In this document: positions 50,015-60,950 of the stretch, piece after piece | Position numbering within the stretch: the stretch's first letter is position 1 | Layout of the letters: each line of letters starts with the position of its first letter | DNA from: Berghia stephanieae | Lineage: Eukaryota; Mollusca; Gastropoda; Nudibranchia; Aeolidiidae | Length of the DNA stretch: 64,000 bases | Direction: 5' to 3' | NCBI GenBank assembly: GCA_034508935.3 | Contig: CM067453.1 | Span: forward strand, 2,594,963-2,658,962 | Translations under genes and position numbers: made by a program | Notes under the pieces: generated by a model | The model's database searches: none | The model's input: the letters and a program-made list of their open reading frames with translations, nothing else | What the model was told of the DNA's origin: nothing

Positions 50015-50905
50015 CATCATATCTTGTCGCGCCAGTGAGTCAGCCAGTCCCGGGCAGTCTGGTTGCATTCCCTCAGGTCAGCATTGGTGCAGTGAGGTCC
50101 CATCGAGCATTCGGACAGGATGTGGTCCATGGTCTGTCTGGGGTAACCGCATGGGCATTCAGTGCCCGGTGAGATTTTCCATTTAAAGAGGTTGGTGGCG
50201 GTGTTTCCCACCTTTGCTCTAGCTCTGTTCAGCGCCACCCATTCTTTTCTCTTGAGGTCTGTGCCTGCTGGGAGCTTTTCTGTTGGGGGCTGGAGGGCAT
50301 CGTTTGCTGTCTTGTCCCATTCTACCCATTTGTCCAGGCGGAAGAATGCTGAGTGGTCTGGGTGAAGGCTCTCTACTGTGAGGAAGCTTTTTCTTGATTT
50401 GAGCCTGCTTTTGGGGCAATTGTGGTCATGAAGGGGGTGTCTCTGGTCCATTTCCTGTTTGTATTTTTGTATTTGGGCATGAGCTTCCCTCCGGATGTGT
50501 GGTGGGGCTATTCCTGCTGCATGGTAGACAAGTGGTAATGGTGTTGCTCTCAGCTGGCCAGTTATGATCCGGCAGGCGTTGTTGAGCTCCGGGTCTAGCT
50601 TGGAGGCATGGCATGATCGGGCCCATACAGCTGAGCAGTACTCCGCAGTTGAGTAGCTGAGAGCCAATGCTGTGGTCCTTAGAGTTTTAGGGTCAGTTCC
50701 CCAGTTCATGTTTGCCAGCTTTCCAAGGAGGGCATTACGCGTGGACACTTTTGCCTTGGTCTTCCTCACGTGTTCTCTGAAGGACAGAGTCCGATCAAGC
50801 GTCACTCCGAGGTACACTGGGTGGTAGTTGTACTCTAATGTCTGGCCATTCCACTTGATGTTAAGTTTTTTGTGGGCTTGGTGGTTGTTGAGGTGAAATG
50901 CACAC
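50015..50905 (-). mobile_element. 5'-truncated LINE fragment inserted in the 30-bp satellite
   Basis: Flanked by a 14-bp target-site duplication ACATATTAGGTCAT (50001-50014 and 50906-50919), itself a variant of the satellite unit. The minus frame is open for 296 residues: the post-RT thumb (YLGVTLDRTLSFREHVRKTK), a long C-terminal region, and a cysteine-histidine cluster CPCGYPRQTMDHILSEC near the end. The coding frame runs straight into a tail of ATG/TGA triplets, so there is essentially no 3' UTR. No RNase H motifs are seen, so it differs from the LINE at 17430-21420. The intact frame suggests a recent insertion. Confidence 0.88.
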
Positions 50906-51975
50906 ACATATTAGGTCATTCCACCACTACACATGACATATTCCGTCATCTCACCACTACACATGTCACAATCCGTCATCTCACCACTACACATGACATA
51001 ATCCGTCATCCACCTCTACACATGACATATTCCGTCATCCCACCATTACAAATTACATATTCCGTCATCCCACCAATACATGTGACAAATGCCGTCATCT
51101 CAACCACACATGACATATTCCAACGTCCCACCAGTACACATTATATAATCCGTCATCCCACTGCACATGACATATTCCGTCATTCCACCTCCACACATGA
51201 GATATTCCGTCATCCCACCACTACACAATACATATTCCGTCATCTCACCACCACACATGTCATTTTCCGTCATCTCACCACTACTCACACATATTCCGTC
51301 ATTCCCCACCAATACACAGTACAGATTCCGTCATCCCACCAGTACACATGACAGATTCCGTCATCTCACCACTACACATGACATAATCCGTCATCTCACC
51401 ACTACACATGTCACAATCCGTCATCTCACCACTACACATGACATAATCCGTCATCTCACCACTACACATGACATATTCCGTCATCTTACCACTACACATG
51501 ACATAATCCGTCATCCAACCACTTCACATGACATATTCCGTCATCCCTCCACTACACATGACATATTGGGTCATCCCACGACTTAACATGACATATTTCG
51601 TCACCCCACCACTACACATGACATATTCCGTCATCCCAACACTCATGACATATTCCCTCATCCCACCACTACACATGACAGATTCCGTCATCCCACCACT
51701 ACACATGACAGATGCCGTCATCCCACCAGTACACATGATAGATTCCGTTATCCCACCACTACACATGACAGATTCCTTCATTCCACCACTACACATGACA
51801 GATTCCGTCACCCCACCAGTACACATGACAGATTCCGTCATCCCACCAGTACACATGACATATTTCTTCATCCCACCACTACACATGCCATATTCAGTTA
51901 TCACATCACCACACATGATATATTCCGTCACTTGATCACCACACGTGACATATTCTGTCATCCCATTACACATTA
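50906..51975. repeat. 30-bp satellite array, last block
   Basis: The satellite continues after the LINE to its right border, TCATCCCATTACACATTATA. It includes a run of CAGATTCCGTCAT variants at 51670-51850 not seen in such density elsewhere. A scrap of satellite-like sequence (TGTGTCATCCCATTACATAA) recurs at 54740. Confidence 0.93.
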
Positions 51976-52707
51976 TACAGAACTGCCATACATCTCGGAT
52001 TTTCCAGAATCATCCCAGATTCGAAACAACATCCCGGAATCCCGGAATCGAACTTATAATTCCGGATTGTCAATGCAGAGGAATTTTGATTTTTTGATTT
52101 TTTTTTTCATTAATCTATTTATTTTTGTATTATTATTTTTTTTATTTGAATGTCTGATATATCATTTTGCAAATTTTGAAATCGATGAATACACGAGCGA
52201 TTCAATTTTTCTGGAGGCGTGGGTAAATTTATTAGAGAACAAAAGTCTGCGGTGTTTATTAAAGGATGTGTCTGACAACTCCTACACCTTGCGGCCAAAT
52301 CTGACAGAAAGGAGCTGCTTAAGGATATTGAGGGATCACTATCATCTATGCCTTTTTGGATAATAGTACGAAGCGCAAAAACAAATTTGGAAAGTTCCAG
52401 CTAGTATGTTGAGTTCATCTGAACAATATTTTAAACCGTTGGTTTTCCCTTAAAGCCTGTGTGACACTCTTCTGAAGCAGTCGGAGTCATTACAGTCATT
52501 TTTCCGTACAGAAATGTCATCAGACTCTCAAAAAAGAACCCTTAAAATTTGACAGGATTTGGTGAGTCAATAAGTTTATGAGCGACCTAACATCTCGCCT
52601 GTACTGAATTTTCCTCCGTGAGACTCTGCCGCCTTTTAATGCACGCAATTTGGCCCTTCAGCAAGACTCGCCACAAATAGACAATGTCCATCAACGTCTT
52701 CACAACC
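51976..52707. other. Unassigned sequence right of the satellite
   Basis: A T-rich segment at 52085-52160 is followed by a short open stretch ending LRILRDHYHLCLFG at 52361 that I cannot assign. No convincing splice sites or domains. The rest to 52707 shows nothing recognisable. Confidence 0.5.
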
Positions 52708-53965
52708 TACAATTTCTAATAATTTTACTGAATTACTTTTAGTTCATTCAAACTGGACACGTGTTCTGAGTGACGGATTCCAACAAGACACCCAGACCGC
52801 TGAATATTTTTTCGTGGCCAGAATACATCAACACCCTTAAAGGTAGTTTGGGACCAGGAGGTATCTAAACCCGTGAAAAGAGTCCGGTTCTAGGAACCTG
52901 TGAAAGAAGTTCGTCACAACGACACGGGAGCCATGTATTACAGTCATGAGGACGATATCCTGAATAATGTCCCTTGAAACCCAGTCGGTATTACCCAAGG
53001 AGGGGACACATCTCATGTATTTCTAATGGAAAGTAATGGAAATCCTATGGAACTTATGGGAGTCAAAGTCTTCAGCTTGGATGATGAGGACTTTGGTGAT
53101 AGAATTTTGGAGACATTCAAGAGAGAGAGAGACCGGCATCCTTCTGGAATTAGAACACGAGAATATCGTCAAGTGCTGACTGGCTATGACCTCTCCATCT
53201 CTTGGAGCTATTTTCAAGAACTACATAGCTGAATGGCCTATTCGAAAACACCTCACTTCTACATTGCTTTACAAGAACGTACCCCGATACGTTCTCCAGA
53301 TTGCGTGTGCAGTACGACACATCCACTCTAGAAGGATCGTCCATCGAAATATCTCTCGAGACAACGTATTGGTGAAAAATAACGCGGGTTATCTCGCTGG
53401 CTTTGGGATTTCCCTAAAAATTCCTGTCAGATCCAGTGACTTGTTTGGACTTGTTGGAACTCTCTGATTCTGGGCACCGGAAGCTAGTGTTTTGACTTTG
53501 GCATCGAATTATATCGGATTTAAAGCAGATTCATATTCTTTAGGAATGGATTTGTGGTGCTTGTTGACCAAGGAGGAGCCTAATTTTTATTTTACAGACT
53601 TGTTTTTGGCATCAAAGATGGAGAGAATGTGGATTCTATTCTGAAGCTTGTGCTTTAGTACTTTTGGATCCAAAGAAGAGATGGAATGTCATTATGATAT
53701 TGGAATACATGAAACAGTGTTATTATAACTCGTGGTACACTAAATCCCCCTCTTTGTCAGAAGGCAGGCAGGGAATTCAATAGAGTTCAGGAAAAAGTTA
53801 TCCCACTTGCAAGACAATTGTAAAAATGTAAATTTTAAAGTCACCATAAAAAACGATATAGGTGACGGATGTAAAAGACAGACTTTGCCCGATGTGTGTA
53901 AGACTTTTTTCCCTAGGGATGAAAGTTAGTAATCTTTTGTTGATTTTATTTGTTTAGTGAAGTAA
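52708..53965 (+). pseudogene. Protein-kinase-like module, copy 1 (decayed)
   Basis: The sequence between 53030 and 53700 carries kinase-like signatures: MELMGVKVFSLDDEDFGD (position of the ATP-binding lysine), IACAVRHIHSRRIVH then NISRDNVLVKNNAGYLAGF (catalytic and activation-loop region, with HRN in place of HRD), and later GFKADSYSLGMDLW (the region after the activation segment). Eukaryotic protein kinases phosphorylate Ser/Thr or Tyr; this copy could not, as it is broken in several places. It has a close tandem partner at 54906-56222. It may be a processed host kinase copy or a captured module carried by a retroelement; the sequence does not settle this. Confidence 0.65.
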
Positions 53966-54084
53966 ATATTAAGAATTTATGTTTTTTTTAGATAATTGCA
54001 AAGTATGAAATTAATTATTAAAAATCAATAAAATCTCAATCCATGTTGAGAAGCAATAAAGGATGCAACGTCATTCTTATATTT

Positions 54085-54735
54085 AGACCAAGATAATTTC
54101 CAAGAGCTCAAGGCATCCTTACTGAGACACTTTGATGTAAACGCGGAATCTTATCGTAGACGGTTTAGGACGTTGAAGAAGGACAAACACGAAACGTATA
54201 ACCAGTTTGAAGATTATCCTCAACTCAGCATCCACCAATGGCTAAAGCTATTTGGCAATCCAGAAATATACGAAGGACTGAATCAGCTTGTCATGGTGGA
54301 ACAACTGAGAGAAGCAATGCCCATGGATGTCCGTCGTTTTGATGATGAACAAGGCGCTCATAAATTGGACGACATTGCAAAGCGCTGGGACCCTTTTGCG
54401 ACAGCTGAAGAAAATTACCTAAAAGAAAGAAGTCAATTCCAGAGAACAAAACCGTTCACCTCACATGGCGACAGAAATAAATTACCGCCAAACTACGAAA
54501 AGAAGAACTATAACAAACAGTATGAAAGCAACACCACACAAACAACAGCAACAATTGAATAGCAAGAACTGTAATATGTAAGGACATTCGACAGAGGCAT
54601 GCCGTGGCGATAACAAACGCATCGGTCATCAAAAGGGGAAACCTGTCAACGAAAATGTAGGTGCATCGTTGGGGATCTCCCTCCAGCTATTGACACAGTC
54701 AAAGTAAATGGACAGAACGTGGCCGTTCTCTACAA
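54085..54735 (+). mobile_element. Gmr1-like Gag fragment
   Basis: Contains SLLRHFDVNAESYRRRFR, LKKDKHETYNQFEDYPQLS and MVEQLREAMPMDVRRFDDEQ, close relatives of the Gag at 29540-30660, followed by a degraded zinc-knuckle region and protease-like start (VKVNGQNVAVLYN). A broken fossil between the two kinase-like modules, in the same orientation. Confidence 0.8.
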
Positions 54736-54905
54736 CATATTGTGTCATCCCATTACATAATTCATAATTACAAGTGTCTAATCTAGACTTGTCTGTAAGA
54801 TGAGGTTTTGAGAAAGTAGTCTTTTAAAATGTAAATTATGACGTTTTATTTTTTAACTGTAATGTAAAAAAACCCCACAAATGTTGTATATAGAAAAGTC
54901 TTTTA

Positions 54906-56222
54906 AATTTCTAACAATTTTACTGACTTTTTTAATTGATTCAAATTGGACACGTGTTCTGAGTAATGGATTCTAACAAGAAACCCAAACCGCTGAATAT
55001 TTGTTGTGGTCAGAAGATAGCAACACCCTTGAAGAGAGTTTGTGACCAGGAGGTATCTAAACCGTGAAAAGAGTCCGGTTCCAGGAACCTGTGAAAGAAG
55101 TTCGTCACAACGACACGGGAGCCATGTATTATAGTTGTGAGGACGATATCCTGAATAATGTCCCTTGAAAACCAGTCGGTATTACCCACGAGGGGACACA
55201 ACTCATGTATTTCTAATGGAAAGTAATGGAAATCATATGGAACTTATGGGAGTCAAAGTCTTCAGCTTGGATGATGAGGACTTTGGTGATAGATTTTGGA
55301 GACATTCAAGAGAGAGAGAGACCGGCATCCTTCTGAAATTAGAACACGAGAAAATCGTCAAGTGCTGACTGGCTATGACACTATCTTTTGGAGCTATTAT
55401 CACGGACTACATAGCTGAAGGACCTATTCGGAAACACCTCACTTCTCTATTGCTGTACAAGAACGTTCCCCAATACTTGCTCCAGATTGCGTGTGCAGTA
55501 CGACACATCCACTCTAGAAGGATCGTCCATCGAGATATCTCTCTCGACAACATAATGGTGAAAAATAACACGGCTTATCTCGCTGGCTTTGAGATTTCCC
55601 TAAATCTTCACGCCGGATCCATTGACGTGTTTGGACTTGGAACTCTCGGATTCCAGCCACCGACTTTGGCATCGATACAACGGATTTAAAGCAGATTCGT
55701 ATTCTTTAGGAATGGATTTGTGGTACTTGTTGACCAAGGAGGATCCTACTTTTGATTTTACAGACTTGTATTGGACATCAGAGATAGGGAGAATGTGGAT
55801 TCTATTCTGAAGGAATGTGCTTTAGGAGTATGGCCCAAAGAAGATATTGAATGTCATTATGATGTTGGAAAACTGGAAGCAGCGTCATTATTACTCGTGG
55901 TACATTGAATCCCTGTCTTATACACAAAAAGCCTTAGCGCACTCAGAAACATTTGTTTAGACGCTACCAGCTATCCAAAATCCCAGACAAGGACCCACAA
56001 GCAAAAGAAGTCAAGACTTCTTTAGAAGGCAGGGATTTCAGTAGGGTTCAGGAAAAAGTTATCCCACTTGCAAGACAATTGTAAAAATGTAGATTCTAAA
56101 GTCACCATAAAAATAGCTGACGGGTGTAAAAGACACATTTTGCCTGTTGATTGTAAGAATTTCCTCCAATGGGATGAGTATGAGTAATCCTTTGTTGATC
56201 TTATTTGTTTAGTAAAACAGCT
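54906..56222 (+). pseudogene. Protein-kinase-like module, copy 2 (decayed)
   Basis: Aligns by eye with 52708-53965 nearly end to end, from AATTTCTAACAATTTTACTG to the shared 3' part (AGTTATCCCACTTGCAAGAC at 56057). It keeps RRIVHRDISLDNIMVKNN, so the catalytic-loop HRD and the downstream Asn are intact, but the DFG position reads AGF. N-lobe signatures MELMGVKVFSLDDEDFGD and ILLKLEHEKIVK are present. It is broken in several places. The tandem copy implies duplication of about 1.3 kb. Confidence 0.7.
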
Positions 56223-56559
56223 GGAAAAGTTTTTTGTCATGCCCACTGCCTGATACCACCTAAAGATCCATAAGCAAAAGAAACTAGAGTTTGCCAGAAT
56301 GTAGAGAATTCAAATATAAAAAGACATTTGTTTACCGTAATCAACAACAAATTGTGCGTACGACGTTAATTCAGAAGGACTGTGTGTTAGTTGTTCTTTG
56401 TGAATTGACTTTAACATTGACAAATAATAAAAATTGATTATAAAGAATGATAGAATGTATAATCCATGCTAGTATCACGTATAAAGAAAGAAAGAACGAA
56501 GAATAAATCACATTCCAACCATACCCAAGACAAAAAGTATCAATCAAAGTAGGGCAGAG

Positions 56560-57665
56560 TTATTCATACATAACCCTTACTGGTAAGGCTCTTCTATTGT
56601 TGCTCTCTGCTATACTCTTTTTGATATACCTTGGTCGATTGCATCATCCTCATTCACCTTCTGCAGTTCAACATGTAATCAACTAGTCATGGCCACCGAC
56701 GTTACAATTAGACGCGAGTTCTTGCAGTTAGGTAAAGAGTTAGGCATATCGGGTGAACAGTTATCTGCCTACGTCACGGAGAACGCAGAGAAAAAGATTG
56801 TCAGACTAGAGGAGGAGGGAAGGTGGAATAATGAACACTCACATGCATTGAAAGATAAAGAGAGTCAACTGAGGAACTGGGACTTGGAAATAGAACTGGA
56901 GACAGAACGACAACGTACTCGCCTAAAGGAAATAAAAATGTCCATGACACGTGAAAGTGCAGAAATCAGACTTTCTACTACCAGTCCCATTCCAACTAGT
57001 CAGAATACTGGAAGCATAGACAAAGTAATGTCATTTCCAGTGGAAACTTTCAACCCGCAGATTGAGGGAATTGACCAGTGGTTAACGCGCTTCGAGGAAT
57101 TAGCCATATCATATGACCCTCCAGAATACAAATGGGCTCTTAAAGCACGTCAGCATCTCAAAGGCAAGGCTTATGATGTTTATAATCGCTTGACACGGGA
57201 TAACAAAAATAATTTCCAAGAGTTCAAGGCATTCTCACTGAGACACTTTGATGTAAGCGTGGAATCTTATCGCAGAATGTTCAGGACGCTGAAAAAGGAC
57301 ATACACGAAACGTATCATCAGTTTGCAGATCATCTTCAACTCAACCTCCAACAATGGCTAAAACTATCTGGCAGTCCAGAAACATACGAAGGATTGAATC
57401 AGCTTGTCATTGTGGAACAACTGAGAACAACTCAAGGCGTACCGAGAGGCCCCACACACTTCCTTCCAACAACTCTCCTCTTCGGACGACCTATTACAGG
57501 ACCTTCTCGAGGCACTACAAAACATTGGACAGAGGTCAGTGTGGCTGAGTCAGTCAAAAATGCCTCCCAGTACATCAATGATCTGAAGAACACAAGCTGG
57601 TCAATCGCCACTTCCACCCTCAAAGAGTCTCGGAAAAAGCAAGCAAAATACTGTAGCAAAAAGAC
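56560..57665 (+). mobile_element. Second Gmr1-like copy, internal fragment
   Basis: The leader at 56567-56688 (TAACCCTTACTGGTAAGG, TTCACCTTCTGCAGTTCAAC) and Gag from 56689 (MATDVTIRREFLQLGKELGI, VMSFPVETFNPQIEGIDQWL) match 29430-30300. The later part carries integrase C-terminal sequence (LLFGRPITGPSRGT, ASTLKE-like SRKKQAKYCSKK). A broken, non-functional relative of the element at 28358-34380. 56223-56560 has nothing recognisable. Confidence 0.8.
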
Positions 57666-59420
57666 CGCGAATTTTGATAGAGTCGAGAAAGACCACAATG
57701 CAGTTGCATCTATGCATAGCAACCTTAGTCACGCTTGGGTCCTGCTTTGCACGTATCAATTGCTAAAAATCTTTTTTTTTTTTTTAAGTTCGCGAATTGT
57801 TGTTGCCCACAAAGGAGAAGTAAGAAATCTTCAGGACTATGAGACAGATAATTTATGCCAGGTATGAGGACCACATGGACGAGCTTCCACAGAACAATGT
57901 CAGCAAAACACAATGAGACGTTCCAGTACATCGAATCAAATTGGCTAGCAGAAAAACACATATGGATCCTACATCATCGTGACTCTGTTATTGCGTGTGT
58001 TAGAATCCTGATCTTTCACAACCAAATCTCCGATGGAGAAAGTATATTTTCGCAGCAGGCAACTTTTGTTCATTACGTCAACACTGAGACAGACATGCCA
58101 AAAATTGTTCGATGAGATGACAGACTTTGTCGGATCCAAGATTCGGGGAAACCACAAACCAAAATGCCACCATGGTTGTCATGACAACTTCATGGGAATC
58201 CCAGTGATGGGCAATAGTGTCCAACAAAATGGTGGAGAGAGTTTGAGGACAGTTGACATTAATTTCACTGGAGCCCAGTCCCAAAGGAAAATGCTTCTAA
58301 ATGAAGAAATAGTTAAAACTCCAAACCCGAGACCTAGGTGTATTGAATGTTTATCAGCCGTGAAGGAGACCTTCCTTAAAAAATGATCACCCTTATCATC
58401 AAAGAGTGGCGTTTTATCTGTTGTGAAGGAGCATCAGACTACTTTCATTCCCTCTATCAAAATATCGGTACTTTTTAGATCGTTTACAAATTAATTTATT
58501 GATCGGTCATACGATATCCTTCGAATTTGTGATAATTTGGATTACTCTTGTACCCCCGAGCAATCATTGTGTGCTGAAAAGGAGACTTGTGCCCAAAATA
58601 AGTCAAAGGTGTGCACAGGCTATGGGAGGGAAGGAATACAGCATCAACGTTTTATTCGGTATGTCACACAAACATTTATACATAATCAATATCAATGAGC
58701 TTATTAAATTATGTAATTTCATTAAAGAACGACTTATCAAATGTTTCTGCTATTAAGTGAGGAATGGACAAAGAAAGTGAGGCATTTAATACTGTTGATT
58801 TTTTGGCGTGACATGATCACAGTATAAGGTGATGCCAAAACCAGAAGAAAATGACAGAAAACATGCTATATTTGTAAATACAAAAGAAAGACAAAACTAT
58901 ACAGAAAAGACTTACTCAAATAAGTAAGAGGTCGTATTGACTATTTATCAGTTCCATTTTATTTTAAATGCTGTAATCCATTTTTAAAAGATAGATGTGG
59001 TGCCAGGCACCAAATCAACCAATATAGCCACGCCCCGGCCTATGTTCATTCTTTAGATAGGTATACCCATCAAAGTTTTACTTTCAGGCATTGTGATCTC
59101 TTAATAAAGCATGAGACACCTTTTATTGCAGCTGCACTAGACGGCATCATTTTAACCATAATGCAAATGTAATATTTCTTGTTCTTGATTACCCGAACAA
59201 GGCCAAAGGCCGAAACGTCGTTTACTTGTACATGTATCTTGTGTTGTATCCCTTAAAAGGGTTTGTTTGTTTTTACTCCCTTTATCTTTCGTTCGACACA
59301 GTAAAATAGTTTTCATTTATTGGACTCTCAGAAACGCAACAATAAATCTACAAACTGGAACTAGATAGGATTTTGGATTAAATGTTTGACTTGGATGACA
59401 CATACGTATGAACCCCGGTC
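57666..59420. other. No gene recognised
   Basis: A T run at 57772-57786, then sequence with short open frames (for example 58033-58386) but no domain, splice pattern or repeat partner I can support. GGCCAAAGGCCGAAACGTCG at about 59201-59220 resembles a motif at 15635 and may mark an old repeat end. Confidence 0.5.
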
Positions 59421-59429
59421 AATCAATCA

Positions 59430-59554
59430 ACGCCCCCCCCCCTCCCTCCCCCCCCCCCCCCAGTAACTGAAAGCTTTGATCTTACAAATGCGAATGACTA
59501 ATACATGTACTCATAGTACATATTTAGGTAACTCCTCTCTTCACCCCACCCCCT

Positions 59555-59625
<71 letters not shown>

Positions 59626-59712
59626 CACACACACACACACATACACAAATGTACATGAAAATATACGTGTTCCAATCAATATCCCTCGCGTATTCTCTCC
59701 CCCCCCCCCCCA

Positions 59713-59751
<39 letters not shown>

Positions 59752-59755
59752 TACA
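59430..59755. repeat. Poly-C, (CT)n and (CA)n microsatellites
   Basis: C-rich runs at 59430-59461 and 59699-59711, CT runs at about 59555-59625 and 59712-59731, each followed by CA repeats. Low complexity only. Confidence 0.95.
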
Positions 59756-60312
59756 CTCATAATAAATAAATATCATACGCGCCCCAATTCATCAAACTGA
59801 TATTGTAAGACATAATTGTAGCAAATCAGATAAACAAAATTGAGTGTTCAGTCATTTTAAAAAGACCAGAAAAAGAAAAATTAAAACTTTGAATTTGAAG
59901 AAACAAACTTACTCCCATGAACAATGGGCACATATTATTTTAACAGTGAATGACATAATCAGTCAGATGGTGAAAAGGTTTAAACTGAGATATTGCCAAG
60001 TTTAGTGAGAAGATCAATTTTATCAAAAATGTGTACTTTTCATAAATAATTAAATCCATCCATTTTGTACATCTTCTGGAAATATCAAAGCTTAATTTTA
60101 CTTCTAAATATTATTTACAGCTTGTCAAATTGAAAAGTAATCACCCAATTTATTTCAAATAAAGATTAAAATGCTATGGGGAGCATATTCTTTCAAAAAT
60201 ACAAATCCAAAATGTTCACCTTCCGACTGATTATATCATGCACTGATTCTTAATGTAGCTCAAAACTAATAAGGAACACCCAAATCTGCTGTACTCCGTA
60301 AAAAAACATTTT

Positions 60313-60485
60313 GAAAATTTGGTCAGAAAACTCGTCCTCCATATATCGATCGATTTAAACGACCCCATCTTGGCAAAAACCTCAAACCTAGGAATTCGCG
60401 AAGTCCCAGGATTTAGAGTTTTGCCAAGATGAGTGTCATTAAAATCGATCGATATTTGAAGGACGAGTTTTCTGGCCAAATTTCC
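60313..60485. repeat. Foldback palindromic repeat (about 170 bp)
   Basis: The left arm TTGGTCAGAAAACTCGTCCT, ATCGATCGATTTAA, CATCTTGGCAAAAACC is inverted as GGTTTTGCCAAGATG-like, TTAAAATCGATCGATATTTG and AGGACGAGTTTTCTGGCCAA. A half copy lies at 1530-1615. It is inside the long-TIR element, so it inserted there or was part of it. Confidence 0.75.
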
Positions 60486-60655
60486 ATATATTATGGGTTA
60501 TTAGAGAGTCCGACAGCAATATAATAATAGTTAGTGTTGAGACGATTGGTTAAACATTTGTAATCAGTCATAACCTTACAACAGACCTGCCAATACCAAC
60601 AAACAGGGAAGATGAAAAAAACAATAGAAAAAACCCCCAAAAAAAGCAGAAGAAC

Positions 60656-60950
60656 GGCTATGTGGTCTAGTGGTATGACACTCGCTTTCGGATCGGAAGG
60701 TCCTGGGTTCGAGCCTGGCGCTCGGCACATAGTTGAGTCCTTGGAAAAGGCTCTTAACTCACATTCTCTCACCATACTCAGGTGTAAAATTAGTACCTGG
60801 TCGTTAACAGCGTTGTCTTTGTCCGAAAAATTGTAATATCGCCTAACAGGCGTCATGTCCCGTCCTACATGTTCTGTTGCTGTTGACCAGGGACCCTTGT
60901 AAAGCGCTTTGAGCACATCTAGTGGATATTGCGCTATATAAAGCTCAAAG
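60656..60950 (+). mobile_element. SINE family A, full-length copy
   Basis: tRNA-like head with box A TGGTCTAGTGG (60663-60673) and box B GGTTCGAGCC (60706-60715), body with TCACATTCTCTCACCATACT and CGCCTAACAGGCGTCATG, and tail GCGCTTTGAGCACATC then GATATTGCGCTATATAAAGC. This is the clearest copy for defining the family. Confidence 0.88.

Noticed and set aside
34540-51975. Dozens of open frames of 60-314 residues on both strands with 10-residue repeats, for example 35100-35663, 46840-47742 and 49094-50038
   Set aside because: A 30-bp unit is divisible by three, so stop-free frames arise automatically in several frames; both strands are equally open and there is no codon or start-site signal.
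34540-51975. CRISPR array
   Set aside because: Repeats are directly adjacent with no unique spacers, the genome is eukaryotic, and no cas genes are present.
57855-58386. Overlapping plus-strand open frames of 86 and 117 residues
   Set aside because: No motif or repeat partner; short frames of this size are expected by chance.
60656-60730. Genuine tRNA gene
   Set aside because: Pol III boxes are present, but the 3' half does not complete a cloverleaf and the sequence continues as a 300-bp SINE found in several copies.
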